64,000 nucleotides of DNA from Bacteroidia bacterium (lineage in GTDB: Bacteria > Bacteroidota > Bacteroidia > J057). Under the pieces are notes generated by a model. That model was not told the origin of the DNA, made no database searches, and worked only from the letters and a program-made list of their open reading frames with translations. The first letter of the stretch is position 1. Every line of letters begins with the position of its first letter. The translations under genes were made by a program, and so were the position numbers. Shown here piece by piece: positions 1 through 7,734 of this stretch. The stretch is from the NCBI GenBank assembly GCA_033391075.1, contig JAWPMV010000001.1:7440001-7504000 (forward strand). Direction: 5' to 3'.

Positions 1-133
1 TGTTGCCGAAAAAAATACCCAGGGCATAGCACCAGAAAGCCGGACTTAGCCAGGAAATCAATCTTATCCTTGATTCCGCTCGAATCAAGATCCCAGGTAA
101 CAATACAAAAATCAGAAGGGAGAGAACTGACAT
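1..133 (-). CDS. Truncated membrane protein N-terminus, possibly DUF819-like
   Basis: The first 44 codons of a minus-strand gene run off the window edge. The ATG at 133 directly follows the TAA stop (136-134) of the M1 peptidase gene, so the two are almost certainly co-transcribed and probably translationally coupled. The peptide starts MSVLSLLIFVLLPGILI, has a basic patch (RAESRIR), and continues into a second hydrophobic stretch ending FWCYALGIFFGN, as expected for two membrane helices of an integral inner-membrane protein. The second stretch reminds me of the N-terminus of DUF819 family permease-like proteins, but 44 residues are too few to be sure of the family. The rest of the gene lies outside the window. 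Confidence 0.55.
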   Translation of the reverse strand, partial: MSVLSLLIFVLLPGILIRAESRIRLISWLSPAFWCYALGIFFGN

Positions 134-1738
134 TTACTTTTTACTAAATGAAGCGAGTACACGGCTATCCGGATCAATTTCTACTGAGTCAGGAGCCTTT
201 TTCATCGGAATTCGAAAGCTGTGCATTTTCTCAGTTAGCGGAAAAGAGTGCCTGCTAGCCTTATCTCCCGTTTTTACTTCAAATTCTATATCCAGATTGA
301 AAACATCTCCTGTTTGCTCTTGCGTGCAGCTAAGGAGCAATTCTTTCTTGGCATCATCATAGGACCATGTCCAACTGAGTGCTGGATTGTAAGCTCTGTA
401 TAGCCATTGCTTGAAAAAATTGTCTAAATCTTGTCCACTAATCTTTTCCGCGATCTCCTGAAAATCAGAACTACTGGCATTGCTACCGGCATAGGTTTTA
501 TAATAGGATCGGATGATTCTCCAGAAAATCGCATCTCCAACTTCCTCCCTTAGCATATGAAGTACCCAGCCTCCTTTTTGATATGAATTGGCATTGAGGA
601 GAGCCATAAGATTGTCGGCTTGCTTAGGGACAACTCCACTGGGAGGAGCCTGGCTAAGTACCGTCTCTCTATTTTCATTCATGCTCTTTTGTAAGGCCTC
701 AAATCCATATTTATTTTCCAGGAATAATGCCGTGAAATAGGTGGCAAATCCCTCACTAAGCCAGATATGTTGCCAATCTGACTCAGAAGCTGAGTTTCCA
801 AACCACTGATGAGCTACTTCATGGGCGATCAATCCTTCCGAACTTCTTTTTCCATCCACAGAAGCCTCCATGTAAAAGATATTACTGGCATTTTCCATGC
901 CTCCAAATCTGGTTTTCGATTGGACGTTGGCCAGTTTTTCGAAAGGGTAGGGGCCTACGTTTTCGATCATGAAATCCAGGACTTCTTCTGCCAGGGCATA
1001 ATCAAAAAAACCTGCTTCGCGATCTTGTGGGTATACCCAGGAAGAGAGGGGAATTCCTTCTTGAGTTGAAAGATACTGCACCGCAAATTCGGCTATCCCG
1101 ATCACCATGACTTTGGTGGCAATCTGAGCCTCGCTTTCCCAATGGTAGAACCTTCTGTTTTTATCCAGATCACTTTCTTCCTTTAATCGACCTGTACCTA
1201 CGACCTGATATTTTTCCGGAACGATCACTTTGAATGCAACCGTAGCCTTGTCTGAAGGATGATCCACTACGGGAAGCCAATTGCGAGCCCTGTTTGGCCA
1301 ATTATCTCCGAAAAACGTACGATCCCCATGCTTGTTTTTGCTAATGATCATGCCATCGGCAGGGACGCCTTCGTACTCGATCTCTATAGGATTTGCTGAA
1401 TCGAAATTTTCTGGCAGATCTACCTTAATGACATCATTTTCATAGGTATAGGTCAGGGGACTGGATAAATAAGTTACAGCCTTTAGCTGCATGCCAGTTG
1501 TACCATTGGTTTTCTTTATGAGGTCCAGTTTCAGCGTGCCAATTGTGGGTTCTCGTTCCAAAAATATTTGGGCCTTTCCAAAGAGAGCATCTGCTTCGTC
1601 AAAAAACTCCAGTGAGAAACTGTAGTGCTGGATATCGATGCCAGGATCAGGCAACCATTTAGTTTGTGCTTTTGCTGAATTGAGCAGGCAAAAACTAAGA
1701 ATAATGAGAGAAATAAGCCGAAAAGAAGTCCAATTCAT
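134..1738 (-). CDS. M1 family metallo-aminopeptidase, secreted
   Basis: This 534-residue zinc aminopeptidase removes N-terminal residues from peptides. It carries the gluzincin motif H306-E-V-A-H310 with the third zinc ligand E329 in WLSEGFATYF, and the M1 exopeptidase motif as GGMEN, a variant of GAMEN, about 35 residues earlier. The N-terminal part (about 30-220) is the M1 beta-sandwich. An N-terminal signal peptide (SLIILSFCLLNSAKA) predicts export to the periplasm or beyond. I chose the ATG at 1738 because the frame's upstream extension to a TTG at 1816 has no signal-like sequence and that TTG falls in the -33 promoter element. The protein is shorter than the classical 850-residue PepN and matches the short bacterial M1 type. 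It sits directly upstream of a membrane-protein gene. Confidence 0.93.
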   Translation of the reverse strand: MNWTSFRLISLIILSFCLLNSAKAQTKWLPDPGIDIQHYSFSLEFFDEADALFGKAQIFLEREPTIGTLKLDLIKKTNGTTGMQLKAVTYLSSPLTYTYENDVIKVDLPENFDSANPIEIEYEGVPADGMIISKNKHGDRTFFGDNWPNRARNWLPVVDHPSDKATVAFKVIVPEKYQVVGTGRLKEESDLDKNRRFYHWESEAQIATKVMVIGIAEFAVQYLSTQEGIPLSSWVYPQDREAGFFDYALAEEVLDFMIENVGPYPFEKLANVQSKTRFGGMENASNIFYMEASVDGKRSSEGLIAHEVAHQWFGNSASESDWQHIWLSEGFATYFTALFLENKYGFEALQKSMNENRETVLSQAPPSGVVPKQADNLMALLNANSYQKGGWVLHMLREEVGDAIFWRIIRSYYKTYAGSNASSSDFQEIAEKISGQDLDNFFKQWLYRAYNPALSWTWSYDDAKKELLLSCTQEQTGDVFNLDIEFEVKTGDKASRHSFPLTEKMHSFRIPMKKAPDSVEIDPDSRVLASFSKK

Positions 1739-1786
1739 AAAGAGGAAATTAGCTAAAATTCGAAAAATTCTGGGATTGCGATACAC

Positions 1787-1816
1787 CAAACCTAAAGATA
1801 TTTGTGGGAAACCCAA
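1787..1816 (-). promoter_or_regulatory. Bacteroidota-type promoter of the M1 peptidase gene
   Basis: On the minus strand TTG (1816-1814), a 19-base spacer and TAGGTTTG (1794-1787) fit the known Bacteroidota sigma-A consensus, TTTG then 19-21 bases then TAnnTTTG. Transcription would start near 1780, about 40 bases before the ATG at 1738. This is the best promoter match I found in the window. Confidence 0.6.
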
Positions 1817-2046
1817 CCTTTTTTGTTAATTAGAGTTTAAAGGAATAGACAAGAGTTCGTGTTTTCCCCCATAAAAGACAAATCGAACTCTGCGATCATT
1901 GACAAGCACTGTACTTGAGACACAATATCTACCCACACCAGAACATGCGTCTGTTCTTTATTGGTTACTAAGAGCCTGCAAAACTATCAACGAAATTTAA
2001 AATTTTACTCGGTTTCGATCCGTCGATTCTGAGTGCATAAATCATG

Positions 2047-2137
2047 GTTGACCTCTGTGTACTCACCTGTACATACGTCAACGCGTTCTTGTTAAAGTAA
2101 GCAGTTACCCGGATACTTTGGTGTCCGGGTTTTTTTG
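2047..2137 (+). ncRNA. Candidate small RNA ending at an orphan terminator
   Basis: Two structures lie in tandem on the plus strand. GTTGAC (2047-2052) pairs perfectly with GTCAAC (2077-2082), and this is followed by a strong intrinsic terminator at 2107-2137. No plus-strand protein gene lies upstream within this window, so a non-coding transcript starting somewhere in 1840-2046 is the simplest explanation. I could not identify a tRNA, 6S, tmRNA or known riboswitch signature, and the 5' end is unknown; the start given is only the first base of the inverted repeat. Confidence 0.3.
2107..2137 (+). terminator. Intrinsic terminator, plus strand
   Basis: ACCCGGATAC pairs with GTGTCCGGGT through nine Watson-Crick pairs and one G-T wobble, with a short TTTG loop, and is followed by a run of T. 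On the minus strand there is no T run, so it acts only for plus-strand transcripts. Confidence 0.75.
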
Positions 2138-2195
2138 TAGGTGAGTTTTTTGCTTTTAAAAAGAAAGCTCAGATAAAAGTTCAATTGCAAGGTTC

Positions 2196-2245
2196 AAGTT
2201 CAAGCTCAAATCCCTTCTCTGAACTTGCATTTGACTCTTGAACTT
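2196..2245. repeat. Imperfect inverted repeat downstream of the 2265-2753 gene
   Basis: The arm at 2196-2211 (AAGTTCAAGCTCAAAT) is the reverse complement of 2229-2245 (ATTTGACTCTTGAACTT) apart from one inserted base and one mismatch. It lies just after the stop of the minus-strand gene and may end its transcript, although no clean T run follows in that direction. Confidence 0.45.
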
Positions 2246-2264
2246 ATTTTTAGTTTACCTAATC

Positions 2265-2753
2265 CTAGGCATCCAGACAATCCAGTATGCTTTTCAGGTG
2301 TACAATGGCTGGCAGGAGATTTTTCTCCTCAATCATTTCATTTTCAAGATAGGCCGTTTGTAGGGCTGTAACGATAAAGGCCAATACATGAGATTGGTTG
2401 TGGGCTTCGATTATTTCCAGCAAAACATCACCGGATTCATGAACATCCTGAGTTGTATCTATGATTCTTTCATTGTCAAATTGCTTGCTCAGCAATTGAC
2501 TTTGGGTAATAATGGGAAGCTTTTCTGCATTTTCCGACCTCCTCAGCATCACATAAGCCATCGTAATAATCATTAGATAAGTGGAGGTCTCCAGGCTATT
2601 CCATTTATAGGCTTCAACTAGTCCCCGAATGTATTGATTGATCTCTGGTTGCTGCTTGTCGAAGTTTTGCAGCATTTTTCCGATCTTCTTTTCTGAATAA
2701 TTATCGAAAGTTTTTATCGTAAGATTTACGAGCTCTATGGGAACGCTTTGCAT
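2265..2753 (-). CDS. Hypothetical cytosolic protein, 162 residues
   Basis: I do not recognise a family. The protein has no signal peptide and reads as largely alpha-helical, with a somewhat hydrophobic central helix (TYLMIITMAYVMLRR, about 58-72) and a second one near 122-135 (HVLAFIVTALQTAY). It is rich in Glu, Gln, Asn and Ile. It is transcribed divergently from the TonB-dependent receptor gene at 2811, with which it shares a 57-base intergenic region, so co-regulation is possible. It may be a small lineage-restricted protein. The reading frame is intact from ATG to stop and has coding-like composition, so the gene itself is likely real. Confidence 0.7.
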   Translation of the reverse strand: MQSVPIELVNLTIKTFDNYSEKKIGKMLQNFDKQQPEINQYIRGLVEAYKWNSLETSTYLMIITMAYVMLRRSENAEKLPIITQSQLLSKQFDNERIIDTTQDVHESGDVLLEIIEAHNQSHVLAFIVTALQTAYLENEMIEEKNLLPAIVHLKSILDCLDA

Positions 2754-2759
2754 ATTCTG

Positions 2760-2767
2760 TATATTTG
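2760..2767 (+). promoter_or_regulatory. -7 promoter box for the TonB receptor gene
   Basis: TATATTTG matches the Bacteroidota -7 consensus TAnnTTTG exactly and lies 43 bases before the ATG at 2811. A second, weaker box (GATATTTG, 2782-2789) follows; the TTG within it could be mistaken for a start codon. No clear -33 TTTG lies at the usual distance. Confidence 0.45.
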
Positions 2768-2810
2768 CACGGCAAGTTAACGATATTTGCCTGACACTAG
2801 CTCAAATCTT

Positions 2811-5624
2811 ATGAAGCACGTCTTCTTTTGCCTCATCCTAAGTGTTTTCTCTTTACATGCCATAGCCCAGTTTGGGACACTGAGTGGTAGTGTAAAAGAT
2901 GCTGAAACCGGCGATCCCATGGTCGGTGCAACTGTAACGGTTGTTGGAACCTATAAAGGGGCCTTCACAGACAATGCCGGTAACTTCCGGATTTCTGGTA
3001 TAAAGGCCGGAGATTATACGGTGAAATTTACCTTTGTCGGTTATTCAGAGAAGCAATACAATGGGATTACGATTCCTGCTGGAGGTACAAAAAACCTGAA
3101 GGTAGAGCTGAAATCGACCGTAACGACTTTAGGTGAAGTAGAGATTGTCGGAGAAAGAGGCCTGTTGGATCTGGAATCTGGCCAATCCAGTACCAAAATA
3201 TCTGCGGCAGAACTGGGCGAAATGAGTGTTAACAATGTGCAGGATGTAGTAGCTATGCAGGTAGGAGTCCAGGAAAATCCTGATGGAATTCAGATTAGAG
3301 GAGGCCGTGTATATGAAACAGAATATGTGGTGGATGGAGTAAATGCCCAGGATCCCCTGGCAGGAACAGGTTTTGGAGTCGAAGTAAATGCGAAGGCTGT
3401 TCAGCAGGTAGAAGTTATTACCGGAGGGGCAGATGCCGAATATGGAGAGGGAAGTTCTGGTGTAATCATAACCAAGATAAAAGAAGGAGGAAAGGTTTTC
3501 TCTATCGGAGGAAGCTACAGAAGAGATAATTTGGGTTTCGATCCGAATGGAGGCATGAGTTGGAATACAGATGAAGGCGATTTCTCAATGGGAGGACCTT
3601 TAATTCGAAATAAACTCAGCTTCTTTTTCTCGGGAAGTGTGCACCTGAGTGATACCTATTTTGGTTCTCAGGCTCGTCAATTGCATTCCTCTTTGTTTGC
3701 AAATGATTCGCTTTGGGCGCCGCGTCAGGACAATCGCTGGTCCAATACTTTGAAATTGGCGTATACGATTCGTCCGGGTTTGAAACTTACCCTGACCAAT
3801 CAGCATAGTTTAAATATCAATCAAAGTACCCGATCTCTCCAGATTGTGGGGAATGATGCAGTTGTGACACCGGGTTTTCAGTTTCCCTTTAGCCTCAACC
3901 TCGACAATGCAAATACCTATACCCACCACTCTAATTTGAGTGTGCTCAATTTGCGGGGGATCATCAATAAACAATGGTCTTTTGATGTAACAGCTGGTCG
4001 CCTATTCACCAATTTACGGGCGGATGCAAATGGTCGACTTTTTAGAACAGAAACCGTAGATCAGATACTTGATCCCAGATCTATTGTTACCGACCCAATT
4101 TCTGTATTCAATCCTGATGCGCCGGTTGTTTATGTATTCCCGGGTCCGGGCCTGATCAACAATGGAGGGATTGCTACCCTTTGGCACGACCACTACGCAA
4201 AAGAACATACCTTCAAAACCAAGTTTACTTTCGTCTCCCAAAACAAGGTGCACTACCTGAGTTTGGGACAAGAACATAAAGAGCAGGAATATCAATGGAT
4301 AGATGTAACGCAGCCCTGGGTAGGTGCTCCCATTCGAATCAATGATACCCTGACTACTCCTTCAACCCGCCTGGGAAGAAGTAGCGATTTCTGGCGAGTG
4401 AATCCTTCTCGCGGAGGAATCTATGTTTCTGATGAAATTCGTTACAAAGGAATCATCGCTGTGATCGGAGCTCGGATCAATTACTGGGCGCCGGGAAAAT
4501 TTGTGGATGAAAGTGTTGAAAATCCTGCTGCTCCTATTTTGGATGCCATACGGGAGGACTATCGGGAGGAAACGTTTGGACTGCTGGGAAGAAGATGGAA
4601 AGCCCGCTTGCTTCCACGTTTGAGAGTATCTTTCCCTGTTACCGACAATAACTCTCTCTACTTTAACTATAGTCATGCGATGCGCCTGCCGCATCCCCGC
4701 TTTGTATATGCAGGATTGGATCCCGTGTACCAGGATCGTTCCTTCCTTTCCAATCTGGGTAATCCCAACATCAATCCGGAAGTTTCGGTTTCCTATGAAG
4801 TGGGACTCAAATCTCAGCTTTCCAAAGATGTGGCTTTGACCATCACAGCTTTCAATAGTGATCGCTTTGATTACATCGTCAGTAGAAGGGTAGAAGTACG
4901 AGATGCAACCGGTCGTTTCGTAGAAAAAACCTTCTTCATCAACCAGGATTTTGCCAGAATCAGAGGATTGGAAGTCGCCTTTACCCAAAGGGTCGGTAAG
5001 TGGTTCAGAGGAACCATCAGTGGATCCTATCAGATCGCTACCGGAAAATCCAATACAGCTGCAGAGTCTGCCTTACAAGTTCGTCAACAAGGCTTTGTCA
5101 ATACCACCAAGGAGCAATTTCTTGCCTGGGATAGACCTTACGATTTGAAATTACTCGTGGTTTTGACACCAGATTCTACCAACAGACTGGGTAATTTCCC
5201 TTTGAGAGGATTTAGGGTTACAGCTAGTTCGACCCTGAAGTCAGGTCTTCGTTATACGCCCTTCAGACTATTGCGCATCAATGAGCAATCTGGTCGTCCC
5301 GAATATGAGCGTATAGATGATCAGCCTTTCTCCAAAATCGGATCTCCCTGGTTCTGGACAGATATCAAAATCAGCCGCGACATATTTATCGGAAAAAGAG
5401 CAAGAGCTTCTCTGAGCTTCGAGTTAAAGAATGCCACCAATTATCGCTCTGCTGCCATTGTAAATGGAGTTACAGGCCGGGCTTATGAATTTGGTGATCC
5501 ATTGCCGTTGAACTTCCGTGACCCGCTCTATCCAAATCCCCAGGACAGAGGTTTGCCCCCTGATAATCCAGCCAGATTTCTGGCGCCTCGTCAGAGTTTG
5601 TTTGGATTGGAATTCAGGTTCTAG
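2811..5624 (+). CDS. TonB-dependent outer-membrane receptor with carboxypeptidase-regulatory domain
   Basis: This 937-residue outer-membrane protein should take up a ligand with energy from TonB. The order is signal peptide (1-20, ending AIAQ), a carboxypeptidase-regulatory-like beta-sandwich (about 22-105, GTLSGSVKDAETGDPMVGAT), a plug domain (about 110-215, with VQENPDGIQIRGG and the VEVITGGADAEYG segment), and a 22-strand-type barrel ending in Phe (FGLEFRF). I chose the ATG at 2811; the in-frame TTG 24 bases upstream lies in a promoter-like box. No SusD-type gene follows, so a polysaccharide-utilisation role is not supported and the substrate is unknown. It converges with the Coq4-like gene, overlapping it by four bases. 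Confidence 0.92.
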   Translation: MKHVFFCLILSVFSLHAIAQFGTLSGSVKDAETGDPMVGATVTVVGTYKGAFTDNAGNFRISGIKAGDYTVKFTFVGYSEKQYNGITIPAGGTKNLKVELKSTVTTLGEVEIVGERGLLDLESGQSSTKISAAELGEMSVNNVQDVVAMQVGVQENPDGIQIRGGRVYETEYVVDGVNAQDPLAGTGFGVEVNAKAVQQVEVITGGADAEYGEGSSGVIITKIKEGGKVFSIGGSYRRDNLGFDPNGGMSWNTDEGDFSMGGPLIRNKLSFFFSGSVHLSDTYFGSQARQLHSSLFANDSLWAPRQDNRWSNTLKLAYTIRPGLKLTLTNQHSLNINQSTRSLQIVGNDAVVTPGFQFPFSLNLDNANTYTHHSNLSVLNLRGIINKQWSFDVTAGRLFTNLRADANGRLFRTETVDQILDPRSIVTDPISVFNPDAPVVYVFPGPGLINNGGIATLWHDHYAKEHTFKTKFTFVSQNKVHYLSLGQEHKEQEYQWIDVTQPWVGAPIRINDTLTTPSTRLGRSSDFWRVNPSRGGIYVSDEIRYKGIIAVIGARINYWAPGKFVDESVENPAAPILDAIREDYREETFGLLGRRWKARLLPRLRVSFPVTDNNSLYFNYSHAMRLPHPRFVYAGLDPVYQDRSFLSNLGNPNINPEVSVSYEVGLKSQLSKDVALTITAFNSDRFDYIVSRRVEVRDATGRFVEKTFFINQDFARIRGLEVAFTQRVGKWFRGTISGSYQIATGKSNTAAESALQVRQQGFVNTTKEQFLAWDRPYDLKLLVVLTPDSTNRLGNFPLRGFRVTASSTLKSGLRYTPFRLLRINEQSGRPEYERIDDQPFSKIGSPWFWTDIKISRDIFIGKRARASLSFELKNATNYRSAAIVNGVTGRAYEFGDPLPLNFRDPLYPNPQDRGLPPDNPARFLAPRQSLFGLEFRF

Positions 5625-6175
5625 TAAACCCAATCTCTTAAAGAAGGACCATTTCCTTTTCCGAATCGGTCTTTTGTGTACTTCTTTCGGATAACAGAAA
5701 GAGGTTCATGCATGCATCTGTATAGAGAAAGTCTTTTGATTGAGACTTTACTTTGGCCTTTTTTGTATTCCTGATAAAGGTATTTCCATAAGCCGGGTAG
5801 TAAGAGGGCTGAGGAAAGGAAAAGGATACAACTTGCTTTCCTGCTGCCATTCCCCAATAAATAAGCCTGCATCCCCAATTCTTCTTCTGTGCTCATTCCA
5901 TATCCCAGGATCAGGTGTTTCAAGTCATGTTCTTCAAATTTGGGGATCAGTTCTAACTGATGCTGGTCGAGCATATGGGCCAATTCGAATCCGATAGTAT
6001 GCACTGGCAAGTCTCGCATATCGGCCAATTTTTGTTGATAATATGTTCCTCCCAGCAAAAACTGCAAGGGTTTTATGACTCCATATAGTTTGCAGTTGTC
6101 AATGAAACTTTCTGCAAGCAGGCGGAGGATATTTTTATTCTGAGAGAGGGATAGATTTAGCATATTTCCTACCAT
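5621..6175 (-). CDS. Coq4-like protein with intact metal-binding motif
   Basis: This 184-residue protein resembles Coq4, the coenzyme Q biosynthesis protein for which a role in removing the C1 carboxyl of the quinone ring precursor has been reported. It keeps the family metal motif HDxxH-x11-E as H83-D84-L-K-H87 and E99, followed by the ELGMQAYLLGNG segment typical of the family, and the preceding LPVHTIGFELAHML helix. Most Bacteroidota make menaquinone and not ubiquinone, so the substrate is probably different. Its ATG lies inside the end of the 42-residue gene at 6169-6297, which itself overlaps the radical SAM gene, making a tightly coupled operon. Family confidence is good; function is open. 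Confidence 0.8.
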   Translation of the reverse strand: MVGNMLNLSLSQNKNILRLLAESFIDNCKLYGVIKPLQFLLGGTYYQQKLADMRDLPVHTIGFELAHMLDQHQLELIPKFEEHDLKHLILGYGMSTEEELGMQAYLLGNGSRKASCILFLSSALLLPGLWKYLYQEYKKGQSKVSIKRLSLYRCMHEPLSVIRKKYTKDRFGKGNGPSLRDWVY

Positions 6176-6297
6176 TTTTTCAACTCATTGTTGCGCAAGA
6201 GTCGATATAAGTGAAAATGAAATTTCAGGCTATAGTAGGCGCGGAAAACACGGTCGAGGAATGAGAAGAGTAAACGTAACAGCATGGGAATTTTCAT
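6169..6297 (-). CDS. 42-residue small protein between radical SAM and Coq4-like genes
   Basis: An intact 42-codon frame, MKIPMLLRLLFSFLDRVFRA and on to LRNNELKKW, fills the gap between the two larger genes exactly. Its ATG overlaps the TGA of the radical SAM gene (ATGA, 6297-6294) and its TAG (6171-6169) overlaps the ATG of the Coq4-like gene (6175). Such stop-start overlaps at both ends are hard to explain unless the frame is translated. The peptide is strongly basic and aromatic, with an amphipathic N-terminal helix (LLRLLFSFLDRVFRAYY), which suggests membrane-surface binding or a docking role for its neighbours. I know no family for it. Confidence 0.6.
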   Translation of the reverse strand: MKIPMLLRLLFSFLDRVFRAYYSLKFHFHLYRLLRNNELKKW

Positions 6298-7718
6298 GAT
6301 TGTAAATGCAAAGTCTTGGCAGAGTTAATTTTTGAAGGAGTATCAGGTCTTTCTTTTTGGTAATTGACCTTGCTGAGGATGCTTTCCAATACCGGCAACA
6401 TTTTATTGAGTGCTCCAGAGTTGATCAGCACATTCCACATCGGTTCCAGTTTTTTCCATCCTCCCGAATAGGCGAGATGTTTGATTTTGTGTTTGAGGTT
6501 TTCATGGGCAAATGAAGCTTTGAATATGTTTTTCCATGTGTAAAACTCCTTATAAGCCCACCAGTATCCATCTTCCAGTTCTTTAGCTGAAAGCCTGCGT
6601 GTTTCGTAGACTACATGTCGAGTATCATAGAGGTCCCAGTCTCGGGTGAGGATGCGATCCTGGGCTTCCATTTCTTCAAATAATGCAGTTCCCGGATAAG
6701 GAGTAAGCACATGATAAGTTGCAGTGGTCAGGGAATTTTTTACGCCCCAATCAACCGTTCTTTTAAACACATCCGGGCCATCATCATCGAGACCGAAAAC
6801 AAAGCTCCCATTGATCATGATTCCGAGACTATGCAAGCGGGCGACTGCTGCTTCATAATCCTTTTTCAGGTTCTGTTTTTTGTTGCTTTGTTTAAGGTTT
6901 TCGGGAGAAAAGGTCTCAAATCCTACGAAAAGACTTCGCAATCCAGCTTCAGCCGCTTTTTCGATCAGATTTCCTCGTAAAATAGAATCCACAGTTGCAG
7001 CCCCCTGAAAGACTCGATCCATGCCTTTCATCCCTTCAAATAATTCGGCCGCAAACTTTCCATTCCCCAGCAGATGATCATCCAGAAAATACAGATGCTT
7101 ACCGGGCAATCGATCTATTTCGGCCAGAGCTTTATCCACTTCCTGCACATAAAAACCCTTTCCTCCTTCGAAAAAAGCATCCTTGTAGCAAAAGCTGCAA
7201 TGATGTGGACAACCCCGAGTCACTACGATGGAATTGGGCACCAGGTATTTGTGGCGCTTGATCAAATCCCGACGAATGGGCGGAACTCCGGTAAGAGTTC
7301 TTTTGGCTGAAAAATAGGTCTTTTGCGGCTGACCTTTTTTGTAGTCCTGCAGGAATTGGGGGAAAGTCTCCTCTCCCGGACCGATGAAGATGCTGTCAGC
7401 ATAGGGCTCGGCTTCTTCAGGCAGAGAACTCACATGCAAACCTCCCAGGCAGATGTAAGCGCCTTTGGCTTTGTAATGCTCGGCCAGTTTGTAGGCCCTG
7501 GATGCATTGGTGATGTAGACCTGAATAATTACCAGATCGGGCTCATCATCCAGATTGATATGCTCGACATGTTGATCTTCGAGGATGACGTCCCAGTCAT
7601 CCTCAACATAGGCGGCCAGGGTGGCGAGTCCCAATGGAGGGAACAAAGAATATTTGATGGGCCTCCAAAGGGGACTCCTGGCTTCAGCTAAAGCGGGTAG
7701 AATGAATTTGATGGTCAT
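6294..7718 (-). CDS. B12-binding-domain radical SAM enzyme
   Basis: This 474-residue enzyme should use S-adenosylmethionine cleaved by a 4Fe-4S cluster. The cluster motif CxxxCxxC is seen in TRGCPHHCSFCYKDAFF, near residue 170. The N-terminal 150 residues have the fold and motifs of the cobalamin-binding domain found in BchE/HpnR-like enzymes (VILEDQHVEHI, then CLGGLHVSSLPEEAEPYAD). After the radical SAM barrel (LRSLFVGFETFSPENLKQ, GSFVFGLDDD) comes a C-terminal extension typical of this class (YPGTALFEEMEAQDRI, then a Trp/Tyr-rich helix region). The substrate is unknown. It follows the DUF1361 gene by 16 bases and overlaps the 42-residue gene, so it is central to a four-gene operon. Confidence 0.88.
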   Translation of the reverse strand: MTIKFILPALAEARSPLWRPIKYSLFPPLGLATLAAYVEDDWDVILEDQHVEHINLDDEPDLVIIQVYITNASRAYKLAEHYKAKGAYICLGGLHVSSLPEEAEPYADSIFIGPGEETFPQFLQDYKKGQPQKTYFSAKRTLTGVPPIRRDLIKRHKYLVPNSIVVTRGCPHHCSFCYKDAFFEGGKGFYVQEVDKALAEIDRLPGKHLYFLDDHLLGNGKFAAELFEGMKGMDRVFQGAATVDSILRGNLIEKAAEAGLRSLFVGFETFSPENLKQSNKKQNLKKDYEAAVARLHSLGIMINGSFVFGLDDDGPDVFKRTVDWGVKNSLTTATYHVLTPYPGTALFEEMEAQDRILTRDWDLYDTRHVVYETRRLSAKELEDGYWWAYKEFYTWKNIFKASFAHENLKHKIKHLAYSGGWKKLEPMWNVLINSGALNKMLPVLESILSKVNYQKERPDTPSKINSAKTLHLQS

Positions 7719-7734
7719 GATTGTGCTGTAGTTA

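Larger units (their letters stand above)
1739..2264. other. 526-base spacer without a protein gene
   Basis: No open frame of convincing size or composition is present. The spacer holds the promoter of the M1 gene (1787-1816), a plus-strand intrinsic terminator (2107-2137) with an inverted repeat before it, and a long imperfect inverted repeat (2196-2245). Both flanking genes are on the minus strand, so the plus-strand terminator is not explained by either of them. Confidence 0.6.

Noticed and set aside
2011-2040. A GGTTTCGATCCG segment resembling a tRNA T-loop
   Set aside because: The five-base T stem does not pair (TCGGT against CGTCG) and no D arm, anticodon arm or acceptor stem can be built around it.
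4362-4988. A 208-codon open frame on the minus strand inside the first TonB receptor gene
   Set aside because: It lies wholly antisense to a well-supported receptor barrel and has no recognisable domain or proper upstream signal; long antisense frames are common in such genes.
2811-5624. A SusC/SusD polysaccharide-utilisation locus around the TonB receptor
   Set aside because: No SusD-like gene, glycoside hydrolase or sulfatase lies next to either of the two receptors in the window.
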